Shown: one piece after another, positions 43,657 through 52,239 of the stretch
Layout of the letters: each line of letters opens with the position of its first letter
Numbering within the stretch: position 1 is the first letter of the stretch
Assembly: GCF_049808615.1 (NCBI RefSeq)
Contig: NZ_JBNCAN010000008.1
Span: 1-64,000, forward strand
Direction: 5' to 3'
Length of the DNA stretch: 64,000 bases
Source: Modicisalibacter sp049808615
Lineage (GTDB): Bacteria; Pseudomonadota; Gammaproteobacteria; Pseudomonadales; Halomonadaceae
Program-made: the position numbers and the translations under genes
Notes under the pieces: model-generated
What the model was told of the DNA's origin: nothing
Database searches by the model: none
Seen by the model: only the letters and a program-made list of their open reading frames with translations

Positions 43657-45468
43657 ATGATGACCCCTCGTCCCAATCCACGTATCCTGCTGCGCCTACT
43701 GGCGCTACTGCGCCCCTATCGATGGCGGCTAGTAGGTGCCGGCGCCGCCCTGCTGGTGGCCTCGGGCAGCGTGCTGTTGCTGGGTCAGGGGCTGCGCCTG
43801 GTCATCGATCAGGGTTTCATGGCGGAAGATGTCTCCAGCCTCAATCAGGCCTTGGCCGGGCTCCTGGGTGTGGTCGTCGTGCTGGCGATCGCCTCGGCGG
43901 CACGTTATTACCTGGTGACCTGGATCGGCGAACGCCTGGCGGCGGATCTACGTCGTCAGGTGTTTGACCATCTTCTGACCCTGGAACCGGACTTCTTCGA
44001 AAACAGCTTGAAGGGAAGCGGCGGTGCCGGCGAGATTCAGTCGCGCCTGACAGCGGATACCAGCGTGTTGCAGAGCCTGTTCGGTTCTTCCCTGTCGGTG
44101 GCCCTGCGCAATCTGCTGATGCTGATCGGAGCGGTTATCTTGATGCTGATCACACAGCCCTGGCTCAGTGCGCTGGTGTTGTTGGGCATTCCCGCCACGG
44201 TGCTGCCGATCCTGTGGTTCGGCCGTCGCGTACGCCGGCTCTCGCGCCATAGTCAGGACCGTATCGCCGAGCTGGGGCGTTACGCCGGTGAGGCATTGGG
44301 TGGCATTCGCACCCTGCAGGCCTTTGGCCACGAAGACGAGGACAGGCGTGTCTACGGACAGCGCGTGGAATCGGCCTTCGCGGTGGCCGTGGCGCGTACG
44401 CGCCAGCGCGCCTGGTTGACCGGCATCGCCATGCTGGTAGTGTTCACCGCCGTCGCTTTCATGCTCTGGCAAGGCGGTCATGCGGTGCTGGCGGGTGAAA
44501 TGAGCGCCGGCGAATTATCGGCGTTCGTATTCTATGCGGTGCTGGCGGCCGGCGCCGTGGCGGCGCTCGCGGAAGTGGCCGGTGATGTTCAGCGAGCCTC
44601 CGGCGCTGCGGAGCGTTTGCTCGAATTGCTGGATGCGACGGCGAATATACAGGCGCCTGCAACTCCCCGCACCCTAGCGTATCCACTACGCGGCGAGATC
44701 GTCGCCCAGGGCCTGTGTTTCGCCTACCCCAGCCGCCCGGACACACCGGTTCTTGCAGACATCGACATTCATATTCGCCCCGGTGAACGCATCGCGCTGG
44801 TCGGCCCCTCTGGTGCCGGCAAGAGTACACTTTTGCAACTGCTGCTGCGTTTCTATGATCCCAGTGAAGGCCAGCTATTTCTCGATGGGGTGGATCTTCG
44901 CGATCTCGATCCCGCCGAATTGCGCCAGGCCATCGGATTGGTCGCCCAGGAACCGGTGCTGTTCAGTGGGAGCGCTGCTGACAATATTCGCTATGGGGTG
45001 CCGGAAGCCAGCGATACGGAGGTCATTCAGGCCGCTCGGGATGCCAATGCACTGGAGTTCATCCAGGCCTTGCCCAATGGCTTCGACAGTTATCTGGGGC
45101 CGGGTGGCGTACAGCTGTCCGGTGGCCAGCGTCAACGCCTGGCGATCGCTCGGGCACTGCTACGCGATCCCGCCGTGCTGCTGCTCGACGAGGCGACCAG
45201 TGCCCTGGATGCGGAAAGTGAGCGGCTGGTACAGGAGGCGCTGGATCGACTGATGGTGGGTCGTACCAGCCTCGTGGTGGCCCATCGTTTGGCGACCGTA
45301 GTCGCCGCGGATCGTCTGCTGGTCTTCGATCATGGTCGACTGGTCGGCGTCGGCACTCATGCGCAATTACTCGAGAGCAATTCGCTCTATCGCCATCTGG
45401 CCAGCCTGCAATTCGACCTCGAGGCACGCAACACCGATAGTTACCCGAATACGGAGACATACCAATGA
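43657..45468 (+). CDS. ABC exporter, fused membrane and ATPase domains
   Basis: 603 residues. Residues about 15-320 form a six-helix type IV exporter membrane domain (LGQGLRLVIDQGFMAEDVSS, RYAGEALGGIRTLQAFGHED). The ATPase domain has Walker A VGPSGAGKSTLLQLLLRFYD, Q-loop LVAQEPVLFSGSAADNIRYG, signature LSGGQRQRLAIARALLRDPA and Walker B VLLLDEATSALDAES. It is an MsbA/LmrA-like half transporter working as a dimer; substrate unknown (lipid or drug). It overlaps the following dehydrogenase gene by 4 nt. Confidence 0.9.
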   Translation: MMTPRPNPRILLRLLALLRPYRWRLVGAGAALLVASGSVLLLGQGLRLVIDQGFMAEDVSSLNQALAGLLGVVVVLAIASAARYYLVTWIGERLAADLRRQVFDHLLTLEPDFFENSLKGSGGAGEIQSRLTADTSVLQSLFGSSLSVALRNLLMLIGAVILMLITQPWLSALVLLGIPATVLPILWFGRRVRRLSRHSQDRIAELGRYAGEALGGIRTLQAFGHEDEDRRVYGQRVESAFAVAVARTRQRAWLTGIAMLVVFTAVAFMLWQGGHAVLAGEMSAGELSAFVFYAVLAAGAVAALAEVAGDVQRASGAAERLLELLDATANIQAPATPRTLAYPLRGEIVAQGLCFAYPSRPDTPVLADIDIHIRPGERIALVGPSGAGKSTLLQLLLRFYDPSEGQLFLDGVDLRDLDPAELRQAIGLVAQEPVLFSGSAADNIRYGVPEASDTEVIQAARDANALEFIQALPNGFDSYLGPGGVQLSGGQRQRLAIARALLRDPAVLLLDEATSALDAESERLVQEALDRLMVGRTSLVVAHRLATVVAADRLLVFDHGRLVGVGTHAQLLESNSLYRHLASLQFDLEARNTDSYPNTETYQ

Positions 45469-46361
45469 CCTCACCTCGCCTCGGTTTCATCGGTATCGGC
45501 CTGATGGGCGAGCCTATGACGCATCGCCTGCTGGAGGCCGGCTTCAGCGTCACGGTATTCAATCGTAGCCTCGACAAGACCCGCAGAGTCGAGGCCGCCG
45601 GCGCCCGGGTGGCCGCCTCGATTGCCGAACTCGTCGATGAGGTCGACGTGATCATGCTGTGTCTGGCCAATACCGCCGTGGTCGAGGAGGTCGTATTCGG
45701 CGAGGAAGGCGTCGCCGCCCATGCCCGCCACGGCCAAACGATCGTGGATTTTTCCAGCAGCGATCCCGCCGCGACCCGGGATTTCGCCTCACGCCTGCAA
45801 ACCGAATGCAACATACGCTGGGTCGATGCCCCGGTCTCTGGGGGCGTGGCCGGTGCCGAATCGGGAAGCCTTGCGATCATGTGCGGCGGCGAGACCGGCG
45901 ATATCGAGGCGCTGCGTCCACTCCTCGGCTCCCTGGCATCCCGGGTGACCCACATGGGGTCGGTGGGCAGCGGCCAGGTGACCAAGGTGTGCAATCAGAT
46001 GGTCGTCGGCTGTAATGTACTGGTGATCGCAGAGATGATGGCCCTGGCGGAGGCCAGCGGTGTCGATGCCGCACGAATTCCCGAGGCGCTCGGCGGCGGT
46101 TTCGCGGATTCCAAACCGTTTCAGCTTCTTGCGCCGCGAATGGCTGCGGCTAATTTTGCCGCACCCCCCTGGCATGTGCGCACCCTGCTCAAGGATCTCG
46201 ACATGGCGGTGGCTCAGAGCCAACGTAGCGCCAGCGCCGTTCCCATGAGCAGCCTCGCGGTGCAGCTGTTTCGACAGCATGCCGGTCAGGGTTATGCGGA
46301 GTGCGATCCGGCAACCTTGATCGAGCGCTATCGCCTCTCATCGACGAAATCGAGTGAGTGA
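45465..46361 (+). CDS. 3-Hydroxyisobutyrate dehydrogenase-family NAD(P) oxidoreductase
   Basis: 298 residues. GFIGIGLMGEPMTHRLLEAG is the dinucleotide-binding start, VDAPVSGGVAGAESGSLAIM the substrate loop, and the catalytic Lys lies in SGQVTKVCNQMVVG. Beta-hydroxyacid dehydrogenases oxidise 3-hydroxyisobutyrate, tartronate semialdehyde or, in some species, 3-hydroxypropionate. Genetic context (behind an ABC exporter) does not decide between them. Start overlaps the ABC gene (ATGA). Confidence 0.85.
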   Translation: MTSPRLGFIGIGLMGEPMTHRLLEAGFSVTVFNRSLDKTRRVEAAGARVAASIAELVDEVDVIMLCLANTAVVEEVVFGEEGVAAHARHGQTIVDFSSSDPAATRDFASRLQTECNIRWVDAPVSGGVAGAESGSLAIMCGGETGDIEALRPLLGSLASRVTHMGSVGSGQVTKVCNQMVVGCNVLVIAEMMALAEASGVDAARIPEALGGGFADSKPFQLLAPRMAAANFAAPPWHVRTLLKDLDMAVAQSQRSASAVPMSSLAVQLFRQHAGQGYAECDPATLIERYRLSSTKSSE

Positions 46362-46448
46362 TCGATGCGACTTTTATGATTTTTTGCGTAACAAGTATTC
46401 AAGACGGGTTAGTCGAGGCCGATAATAGCCTCGAAAACGACAACAGCG

Positions 46449-47402
46449 ATGCTTGTTCATTCCGTTCGACAGCGATGGATCATGCGGCTCATACCATTCA
46501 AGATTCTTTTTTATCGACATACACTTTCGATTCTGGCATGCCTGCTATTCATTGCAGGTGTTGTGCTCTGGCGGCAGATGAGCACTTTCCTCGCCAAGCA
46601 GGACATTCCGGCATCGAGCACCGACCTGCTGAGCATCGCCCCCTTGATCGCGGTGATTTTTCTGCTGCTCCTCGCCATCGTGGTCATTTTGGTGCAGCGT
46701 TACCTGCTGCATCGGGTGCATCTACTCGTGGATTATGTGAAAGGCCAACAGCAGGGACACGTTAGTCAGCCACCTCCGACATTACTGAAAAATCGCGATG
46801 ACATCGCCCTACTCACCGGCGAGATTTACTCACTGCTGGAAACGCTCAGGAAGCAGAATGAGACATTGCGCGAGCAGTCCCTCATCGATCCCCTGACTGG
46901 ACTCGGCAATCGACGCCTGCTGGAGCAGCGTCTGGAGATCGCGCTGCCCATGACGCGTCGTCGCATGGCGCCCTTGTCGATCCTCATGATCGATGTCGAT
47001 CACTTCAAGGCCTACAACGATCATTACGGCCATCCCGCCGGCGATACGTGCCTGGTCGAGATCGCCAATGTCCTGCGCGATATCTTTCGGCGCGAAACGG
47101 ATATCCTCATCCGCCTGGGAGGAGAGGAGTTTCTGGTCGTGCTTCTCGATAGTGACGAAGGCCCGGCCCTGGCGCTGGCCGAAGCCATGCGCAGCATGTT
47201 GCAAGCGGTCGGCATTCCCCACACCTCATCACCCTCGCATTCGATGGTGACCGTGAGTATCGGCGTGGCCACCGCCAAGCCCGGCACCCGGATCGATGCG
47301 GACAGCCTGATCGCCTGCGCGGACGCCGCGCTTTATGAGTGCAAGTCTCAAGGGCGCAATCGTATTCTGGGCCGAACCGTGGAAGGCGTGTTGTCTCGAT
47401 AG
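46449..47402 (+). CDS. Membrane diguanylate cyclase (GGDEF)
   Basis: 317 residues with two N-terminal membrane helices (residues about 22-45 and 60-85), a short coiled linker (EIYSLLETLRKQNETLREQS) and a GGDEF domain beginning DPLTGLGNRRLLEQRL. The active motif is GGEEF, and RETD five residues earlier is a complete inhibitory I-site. It should make c-di-GMP from two GTP with product inhibition. No sensor domain beyond the membrane segment is visible. An in-frame ATG 11 codons downstream is an alternative start. Confidence 0.88.
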   Translation: MLVHSVRQRWIMRLIPFKILFYRHTLSILACLLFIAGVVLWRQMSTFLAKQDIPASSTDLLSIAPLIAVIFLLLLAIVVILVQRYLLHRVHLLVDYVKGQQQGHVSQPPPTLLKNRDDIALLTGEIYSLLETLRKQNETLREQSLIDPLTGLGNRRLLEQRLEIALPMTRRRMAPLSILMIDVDHFKAYNDHYGHPAGDTCLVEIANVLRDIFRRETDILIRLGGEEFLVVLLDSDEGPALALAEAMRSMLQAVGIPHTSSPSHSMVTVSIGVATAKPGTRIDADSLIACADAALYECKSQGRNRILGRTVEGVLSR

Positions 47403-47477
47403 ACCCTGTAACGCTTGAATTGAGATGCCATAGCCACTCTCGTACACTCGTTCGACGTCTTTCAACAGGGAAACATC

Positions 47478-48335
47478 ATGGCTTTCGCAGGAACGTCGAG
47501 CTACATCGCCACGGATGCGCTACGCCTGGCCGTCGATGCTGCGGTGATGCTGGAACGGCCACTGCTGATCAAGGGCGAGCCGGGTACCGGCAAAACGCTG
47601 CTTGCCGAGGAGTTGGCCCATTCATTAGGCACTCGCCTCATTACCTGGCACATCAAGTCCACCACCAAGGCCCATCAGGGGCTTTATGAATACGACGCGG
47701 TCAGTCGTCTGCGGGATTCCCAGTTGGGTGTGGAAGGCGTAGAGAACGTTGCCAACTACATCCGGCCCGGCAAATTATGGGAAGCCTTCGAGGCGGATCA
47801 GCGTGTGGTGTTATTGATTGATGAGATCGACAAGGCGGATATCGAGTTCCCCAACGATCTACTGCAGGAACTCGATCGCATGGAGTTCTATGTCTACGAG
47901 ACCGATCGAACCATACGGGCTCGCCATCGGCCGATCATCGTCATCACCTCGAACAACGAAAAGGAGTTGCCGGATGCTTTCCTGCGTCGCTGCTTCTTTC
48001 ACTACATCGAGTTCCCCGACCGCCAGACGCTGAAGCGGATCGTCGACGTGCACTTTCCCGACATCGAATCCCGTCTGGTCGCTCAGGCCCTGGAAGTATT
48101 CTTCGATCTGCGCGAGGCGCCGGGGCTGAAGAAGAAGCCCTCCACCTCGGAGCTGATCGACTGGCTCAAACTGCTGATGGCCGACGAGTTGTCCCAGGAA
48201 GCGCTGTACCAAACCGACCCGAGCCAGGCATTACCCCCACTGGCCGGCGCCCTGATCAAGAACGAGCAGGACAGCACCCTGCTGCATCGACTGGCCTTCA
48301 TGATGCGTCGCCAACGCTCCAATCAAGGCCGCTGA
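47478..48335 (+). CDS. MoxR-family AAA+ ATPase
   Basis: 285 residues. Walker A GEPGTGKTLLAEELAHSLGT, Walker B VVLLIDEIDKADIEFPNDLL, sensor VIVITSNNEKELPDAFLRRC. MoxR ATPases work with VWA proteins as chaperones for metal cofactor insertion or complex assembly. The VWA partner follows after 3 nt, so the two are a functional pair. AAA+ ring activity expected in the cytosol. Confidence 0.92.
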   Translation: MAFAGTSSYIATDALRLAVDAAVMLERPLLIKGEPGTGKTLLAEELAHSLGTRLITWHIKSTTKAHQGLYEYDAVSRLRDSQLGVEGVENVANYIRPGKLWEAFEADQRVVLLIDEIDKADIEFPNDLLQELDRMEFYVYETDRTIRARHRPIIVITSNNEKELPDAFLRRCFFHYIEFPDRQTLKRIVDVHFPDIESRLVAQALEVFFDLREAPGLKKKPSTSELIDWLKLLMADELSQEALYQTDPSQALPPLAGALIKNEQDSTLLHRLAFMMRRQRSNQGR

Positions 48336-48338
48336 GCC

Positions 48339-49514
48339 ATGTTTCTCGGCCTGTTCGATACCCTGAAACGTGCCGGTGTACCGGTGTCCTTGCGAGAGCT
48401 GCTTGATCTGCATGCCGTGCTCGAGCAAGGCGTCGTATTTGCCGACAGTGAGGCCTTCTACCGACTGGCGCGTCTGGTTCTGATCAAGGATGAGCGCTAC
48501 TTCGATCGCTTCGATCGCGCCTTTGCCGCCTGGTTCAAGGGCATAGAGGATCTTGATTCGGCCATTGAAGCATTGATTCCCGAGGAGTGGTTACGGCGTG
48601 AATTCGAGCGCTCCCTGTCCGAGGAGGAGAAGGCCGAGATTCAATCCCTGGGCGGGTTGGAGCAGTTGATCGAGACCTTCAAGCAGCGGCTCGAGGAACA
48701 AAATGAGCGTCACGCCGGTGGCAACAAATGGATCGGTACCGGCGGCACCAGCCCCTTCGGCGCCCATGGTTACAACCCCGAAGGTATCCGCATCGGCCAG
48801 GACGGCTCACGCCACCGGCGTGCGGTAAAGGTATGGGACGAACGTCGTTTTCGCGATTACGACGACTCCCTCGAACTCGGCACCCGCAACCTGCAGATGG
48901 CATTGCGCCGCTTGCGGCGTTTTGCGCGCACCGGCGCCGGGGAAGAGTTCGATATCGAGGCCACCATCGAGGCAACGGCTCGAGACAATGGCCTGCTCAA
49001 TATTCGCCTGCGTCCGGAGCGCCACAATGCGATCAAGCTGCTGTTATTGCTCGACGTGGGCGGCTCCATGGACGATCACATCCGTGTCTGCGAGGAGTTG
49101 TTCTCTGCCTGTCGCAGCGAATTCAAACATCTCGAATACTTCTATTTCCACAACTGCATTTACGAGGGGTTGTGGCGAGACAATCGCCGTCGCGACAAGC
49201 GTATCAGTACCCAGGAAGTGCTTCGCACCTTCGGCGCCGACTACAAGGTGGTGATCGTCGGCGATGCGGCCATGTCGCCCTATGAAATCACCCATCCCGG
49301 TGGAAGCGTCGAGCACTTCAACGAAGAAGCTGGCGCTACCTGGCTCAAACGACTCACGGCCAAGTTCGACAAGCTGGTCTGGCTCAACCCCTTGCCGCCC
49401 CACGCCTGGGAGTACACCCATTCGACTCGACTGATCCGCCAACTGGTCGATGAGCGGATGTATCCTACAACTCTCGAAGGCCTGGAAGCCGCGATCCGCG
49501 AGCTTTTACGTTAG
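48339..49514 (+). CDS. VWA domain (CoxE-like) partner of MoxR
   Basis: 391 residues. The N-terminal helical half (LFDTLKRAGVPVSLRELLDL) is typical of CoxE-like proteins; a Gly-rich stretch GTGGTSPFGAHGYNPEGIRI is in the middle. The VWA domain begins around residue 240, where the metal-ion site reads LLLLDVGGSMDDHIRVCEEL: DxGxS with Gly replacing the first Ser of the usual DxSxS. The rest (VIVGDAAMSPYEITHPGG) is well kept. It acts with the MoxR ATPase; client unknown. Confidence 0.87.
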   Translation: MFLGLFDTLKRAGVPVSLRELLDLHAVLEQGVVFADSEAFYRLARLVLIKDERYFDRFDRAFAAWFKGIEDLDSAIEALIPEEWLRREFERSLSEEEKAEIQSLGGLEQLIETFKQRLEEQNERHAGGNKWIGTGGTSPFGAHGYNPEGIRIGQDGSRHRRAVKVWDERRFRDYDDSLELGTRNLQMALRRLRRFARTGAGEEFDIEATIEATARDNGLLNIRLRPERHNAIKLLLLLDVGGSMDDHIRVCEELFSACRSEFKHLEYFYFHNCIYEGLWRDNRRRDKRISTQEVLRTFGADYKVVIVGDAAMSPYEITHPGGSVEHFNEEAGATWLKRLTAKFDKLVWLNPLPPHAWEYTHSTRLIRQLVDERMYPTTLEGLEAAIRELLR

Positions 49515-49572
49515 CTCTTTCGTTACAGACCGACACAACAAAGTTGGGGCGGGGAATTGCCAGCCTCTTTTT

Positions 49573-49701
49573 ACTGTATATAATTACAGTATCAATTCAT
49601 CGAATAGCAAAAAAATAGCTAAATAAGACTATAAAATATATTAATAGTGATTTTTAGCGATTATTGCTATAGCTATTTAATGCTATAAAATGTATTTATA
49701 G
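49573..49701. promoter_or_regulatory. AT-rich repeat-bearing promoter region of the SatD operon
   Basis: ACTGTA/TACAGT inverted repeat (49573-49590), GCTATAGC palindrome (49666-49673), and a 21-bp direct repeat differing at a few positions (49627-49647 and 49681-49701, core CTATAAAATATATT). The block is much richer in A and T than its surroundings, as expected for a MvaT-binding or multi-site regulated promoter. Confidence 0.55.
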
Positions 49702-49731
49702 CTTTAAATAACAATCATGGATTGATACAGG

Positions 49732-50373
49732 ATGACGGCCAACATTGGTGTACTGACCGGTGATGTGGTGGGGTCTCAGCGAATCACGGACAAGGATCGT
49801 CTCAATCGAACGCTGGATGACGCCTTGACGCTCATCGAAGAGCGCTTCAAGGCCCGGGGTGATCGCTATCGCGGCGATGGTTTCCAAGTGGTCATCCCCG
49901 ATCCAAGCGACAGCATGACGGCAGCGATACTGATTCGCGCGGCATTGATTCAGCAGTCTCCATCGCGTCAGAACATGTGGGATGCGCGTATTGCCATCGG
50001 TATTGGCAAGGGGGACGTTCCTGAGCCTCAGCGTTTCGCTCAGGCCGATGGCGAAGCGTTCGTGCTCTCGGGGCAGCGTCTGGACGCGCTGAGCGACACC
50101 GCAGATCGCCTGGCCATCGTCACGCCGTCAGCCGAACTCGACGAGACGCTGGCGCTGGTGACCCGTTTTGCCGATGACATCCTGAGCCATTGGTCGCGTT
50201 TCTCCGCGGAAGTTGTGGCGCTGAGTCTACTCCATGAGGAATCCCAACAGGCTCTGGCCCAACGACTCGGACGCGCCCAGCCAACCATCAACCGTCGCCT
50301 GGCGGCGGCGCGCTGGTCCTTGATTCGGGATTATCTGATCTACACCGCCTCGAAGCTGGCCCAGGGCGTTTGA
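49732..50373 (+). CDS. SatD-family protein with C-terminal helix-turn-helix
   Basis: 213 residues. N-terminus IGVLTGDVVGSQRITDKDRL and FKARGDRYRGDGFQVVIPDP resemble the SatD family, a nucleotide-cyclase-like fold with GDVVGS and RGDGF motifs. The C-terminus (LALLHEESQQALAQRLGRAQ-like segment then PTINRRLAAARWSLI) is a helix-turn-helix. It could therefore sense a ligand and control its own operon. Start has CAGGATG with little spacing, so translation may be weak. It is followed after 11 nt by the DUF3307 membrane protein. Function not established. Confidence 0.75.
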   Translation: MTANIGVLTGDVVGSQRITDKDRLNRTLDDALTLIEERFKARGDRYRGDGFQVVIPDPSDSMTAAILIRAALIQQSPSRQNMWDARIAIGIGKGDVPEPQRFAQADGEAFVLSGQRLDALSDTADRLAIVTPSAELDETLALVTRFADDILSHWSRFSAEVVALSLLHEESQQALAQRLGRAQPTINRRLAAARWSLIRDYLIYTASKLAQGV

Positions 50374-50384
50374 AAGGAACTGCC

Positions 50385-51122
50385 ATGCAATCGACGGTAT
50401 TTTCGTTACTGTTACTGCTGTTGCTTGCCCATCTTGCCGGCGACTTCCTGTTGCAGTGCAAGGCCTGGGTGCACAGCAAGCAGCGTCTTGGTTACCGCTC
50501 TCCAGCGGTCTATCTGCATGCCGGCGTGCACGGGCTGCTGGCGCTGAGCGTCCTGCTGACCGGTCAATTGACGTTTGCGACCGCCGTGCTGGCGGCATTG
50601 ACCATCGCTCTGAGCCACTTGATGATCGATATCCTCAAGAGTTACACCCCAAAGCAGGTCCGTTATTTCCTGATCGATCAGGCCCTGCATCTGGGGGTGA
50701 TCCTGCTGGTCTGGAGCTGGCTGATTCATCCCTGGCCGCTACCGCTAATCGGGCATTGGCTGCTACGCCCCGAACCATTGGCAATACTGCTGACCTATGT
50801 ACTGATCACACGGCCGCTTTCGATACTTATCGCGCTGGTCATGCAGCGCTGGAGCGCCCAGGTCGATAACCGCGGCACCCTGGCGGACGCGGGGGCCAGG
50901 ATCGGTATTCTCGAACGCTTTCTGGTGCTGACCTTCGTGCTGAGCGGCGAATTCACCCCCATCGGTTTCCTGCTGGCGGCCAAGTCGGTCTTGCGCTTTG
51001 GCGATCTGCGCGAGGACCGCGACCGCAAGCTCACCGAATACGTGCTTCTCGGCACCATGCTCAGTTTCGCTTTGACCCTGCTGCTGGGATTGGCCCTGCG
51101 CTACGTCCTCCAGACACTATGA
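50385..51122 (+). CDS. DUF3307 membrane protein
   Basis: 245 residues with about seven helices. The first two, LLLLLLLAHLAGDFLLQCKA and AVYLHAGVHGLLALSVLL, and LSHLMIDILKSYTPKQVRYF are DUF3307 features: His and Asp residues inside helices. It occurs with SatD genes in many bacteria, so the pair probably acts together. It overlaps the amiD start by 4 nt. Transport or enzyme role unknown. Confidence 0.8.
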   Translation: MQSTVFSLLLLLLLAHLAGDFLLQCKAWVHSKQRLGYRSPAVYLHAGVHGLLALSVLLTGQLTFATAVLAALTIALSHLMIDILKSYTPKQVRYFLIDQALHLGVILLVWSWLIHPWPLPLIGHWLLRPEPLAILLTYVLITRPLSILIALVMQRWSAQVDNRGTLADAGARIGILERFLVLTFVLSGEFTPIGFLLAAKSVLRFGDLREDRDRKLTEYVLLGTMLSFALTLLLGLALRYVLQTL

Positions 51123-52060
51123 CCTTGGCTGCCTACTTTTCACGAAGACGACTCCCGAAATGCAGGGTATGCCCTCCACTGCTGCTGATCATGGCAATCA
51201 CCCTCGTCATGGCAAGCTGCAGCGGCCTGGAGCAACGCCCCGGCTATATCGTCGACCAGCGGCACGTATCGCCCTCGCATTCAAGCCGTATACGTCATCT
51301 GGTGATTCACTACACCGACGGTAACGAGTCACGTTCGCTGACAACGCTGACCGGCCCTCGGGTGAGCGCCCATTACGTGCTGCCGCTACCGGCCCGGCGT
51401 TCCCGGGGCCAACCCCTGGTCTATCAACTGGTGGACGAGTCCCGCCGCGCCTGGCACGCCGGCGAAAGCGCCTGGAAAAAACGCAGTAATATCAACGACA
51501 CCTCGATCGGCATCGAGATCGTCAACGAAGGGCCAAACCGACCCTATGGAGAGATCCAACGGCTTCTCGAGACCCAGCCTTCATATCCGAATGTCATTGA
51601 CTGGGCGCCCTATCCGGATGCCCAGATCGACACTCTGATCCGGCTCGCCCGGGACATCGTCGCCCACTACGACATCGACCCCACCAATGTCGTGGGGCAC
51701 GCGGATATCGCGCCCTCACGCAAGATCGATCCCGGGCCGCTCTTCCCCTGGTACCGGCTGCATCAGGCCGGCATCGGTGCCTGGCCCGAGGCGAACAGGG
51801 TAGCCGATTACCTCACCCGTTTTAGCCAGCAACCGCCATCGCTGACGGAGCTTCAGACGGCGCTTGCGGATTACGGCTACCCCGTGGAGGTGACCGGTCA
51901 GTACGATCCCCAGACCCGCCAGGTGCTGCGAGCCTTCCAGATGCATTTTCGCCCCAGGGACTATCGCGGCCTCCCGGATGCGGAAACCGCCGCGATCGTC
52001 TGGGCGCTGCGGGATCGTTATCGTCCCGAATCGCTATCGTCGGATAGACCGCCCTTGTAG
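51119..52060 (+). CDS. amiD: N-acetylmuramoyl-L-alanine amidase AmiD (lipoprotein)
   Basis: 313 residues. A hydrophobic signal (PLLLIMAITLVMASCS) ends in a lipobox Cys near residue 34, so it is an outer-membrane lipoprotein. Amidase_2 domain: RHLVIHYTDGNESRSLTTLT with the first zinc His, then HADIAPSRKIDPGPLFPWYR with the second His and Asp site. A peptidoglycan-binding_1 domain (ELQTALADYGYPVEVTGQYD onward) is at the C-terminus. It cleaves muropeptides in the periplasm and feeds recycling together with AmpG. Confidence 0.92.
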   Translation: MTLAAYFSRRRLPKCRVCPPLLLIMAITLVMASCSGLEQRPGYIVDQRHVSPSHSSRIRHLVIHYTDGNESRSLTTLTGPRVSAHYVLPLPARRSRGQPLVYQLVDESRRAWHAGESAWKKRSNINDTSIGIEIVNEGPNRPYGEIQRLLETQPSYPNVIDWAPYPDAQIDTLIRLARDIVAHYDIDPTNVVGHADIAPSRKIDPGPLFPWYRLHQAGIGAWPEANRVADYLTRFSQQPPSLTELQTALADYGYPVEVTGQYDPQTRQVLRAFQMHFRPRDYRGLPDAETAAIVWALRDRYRPESLSSDRPPL

Positions 52061-52081
52061 GAGTTCGCTGCAGCGAACTCC
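52060..52081. repeat. Perfect 22-bp palindrome, REP-like, after amiD
   Basis: GGAGTTCGCTG immediately followed by its reverse complement CAGCGAACTCC. It begins at the last base of the amiD stop codon. The shape resembles REP elements that end transcripts in gammaproteobacteria; no T-run follows. Confidence 0.6.
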
Positions 52082-52239
52082 CAGGAAAACCAGCGATTTT
52101 GTCTATTGAGGTGGTTTCTGCTTGCGCAATCACTCCACCATCTTTTGCTGCAATGGGGGCTTGCCCGTACAATGCAGCGATATTGTCATCGCTGCCATGA
52201 GCAGTCTCGCCGACCAGATTTCAAGGAACCAGCCGACCC

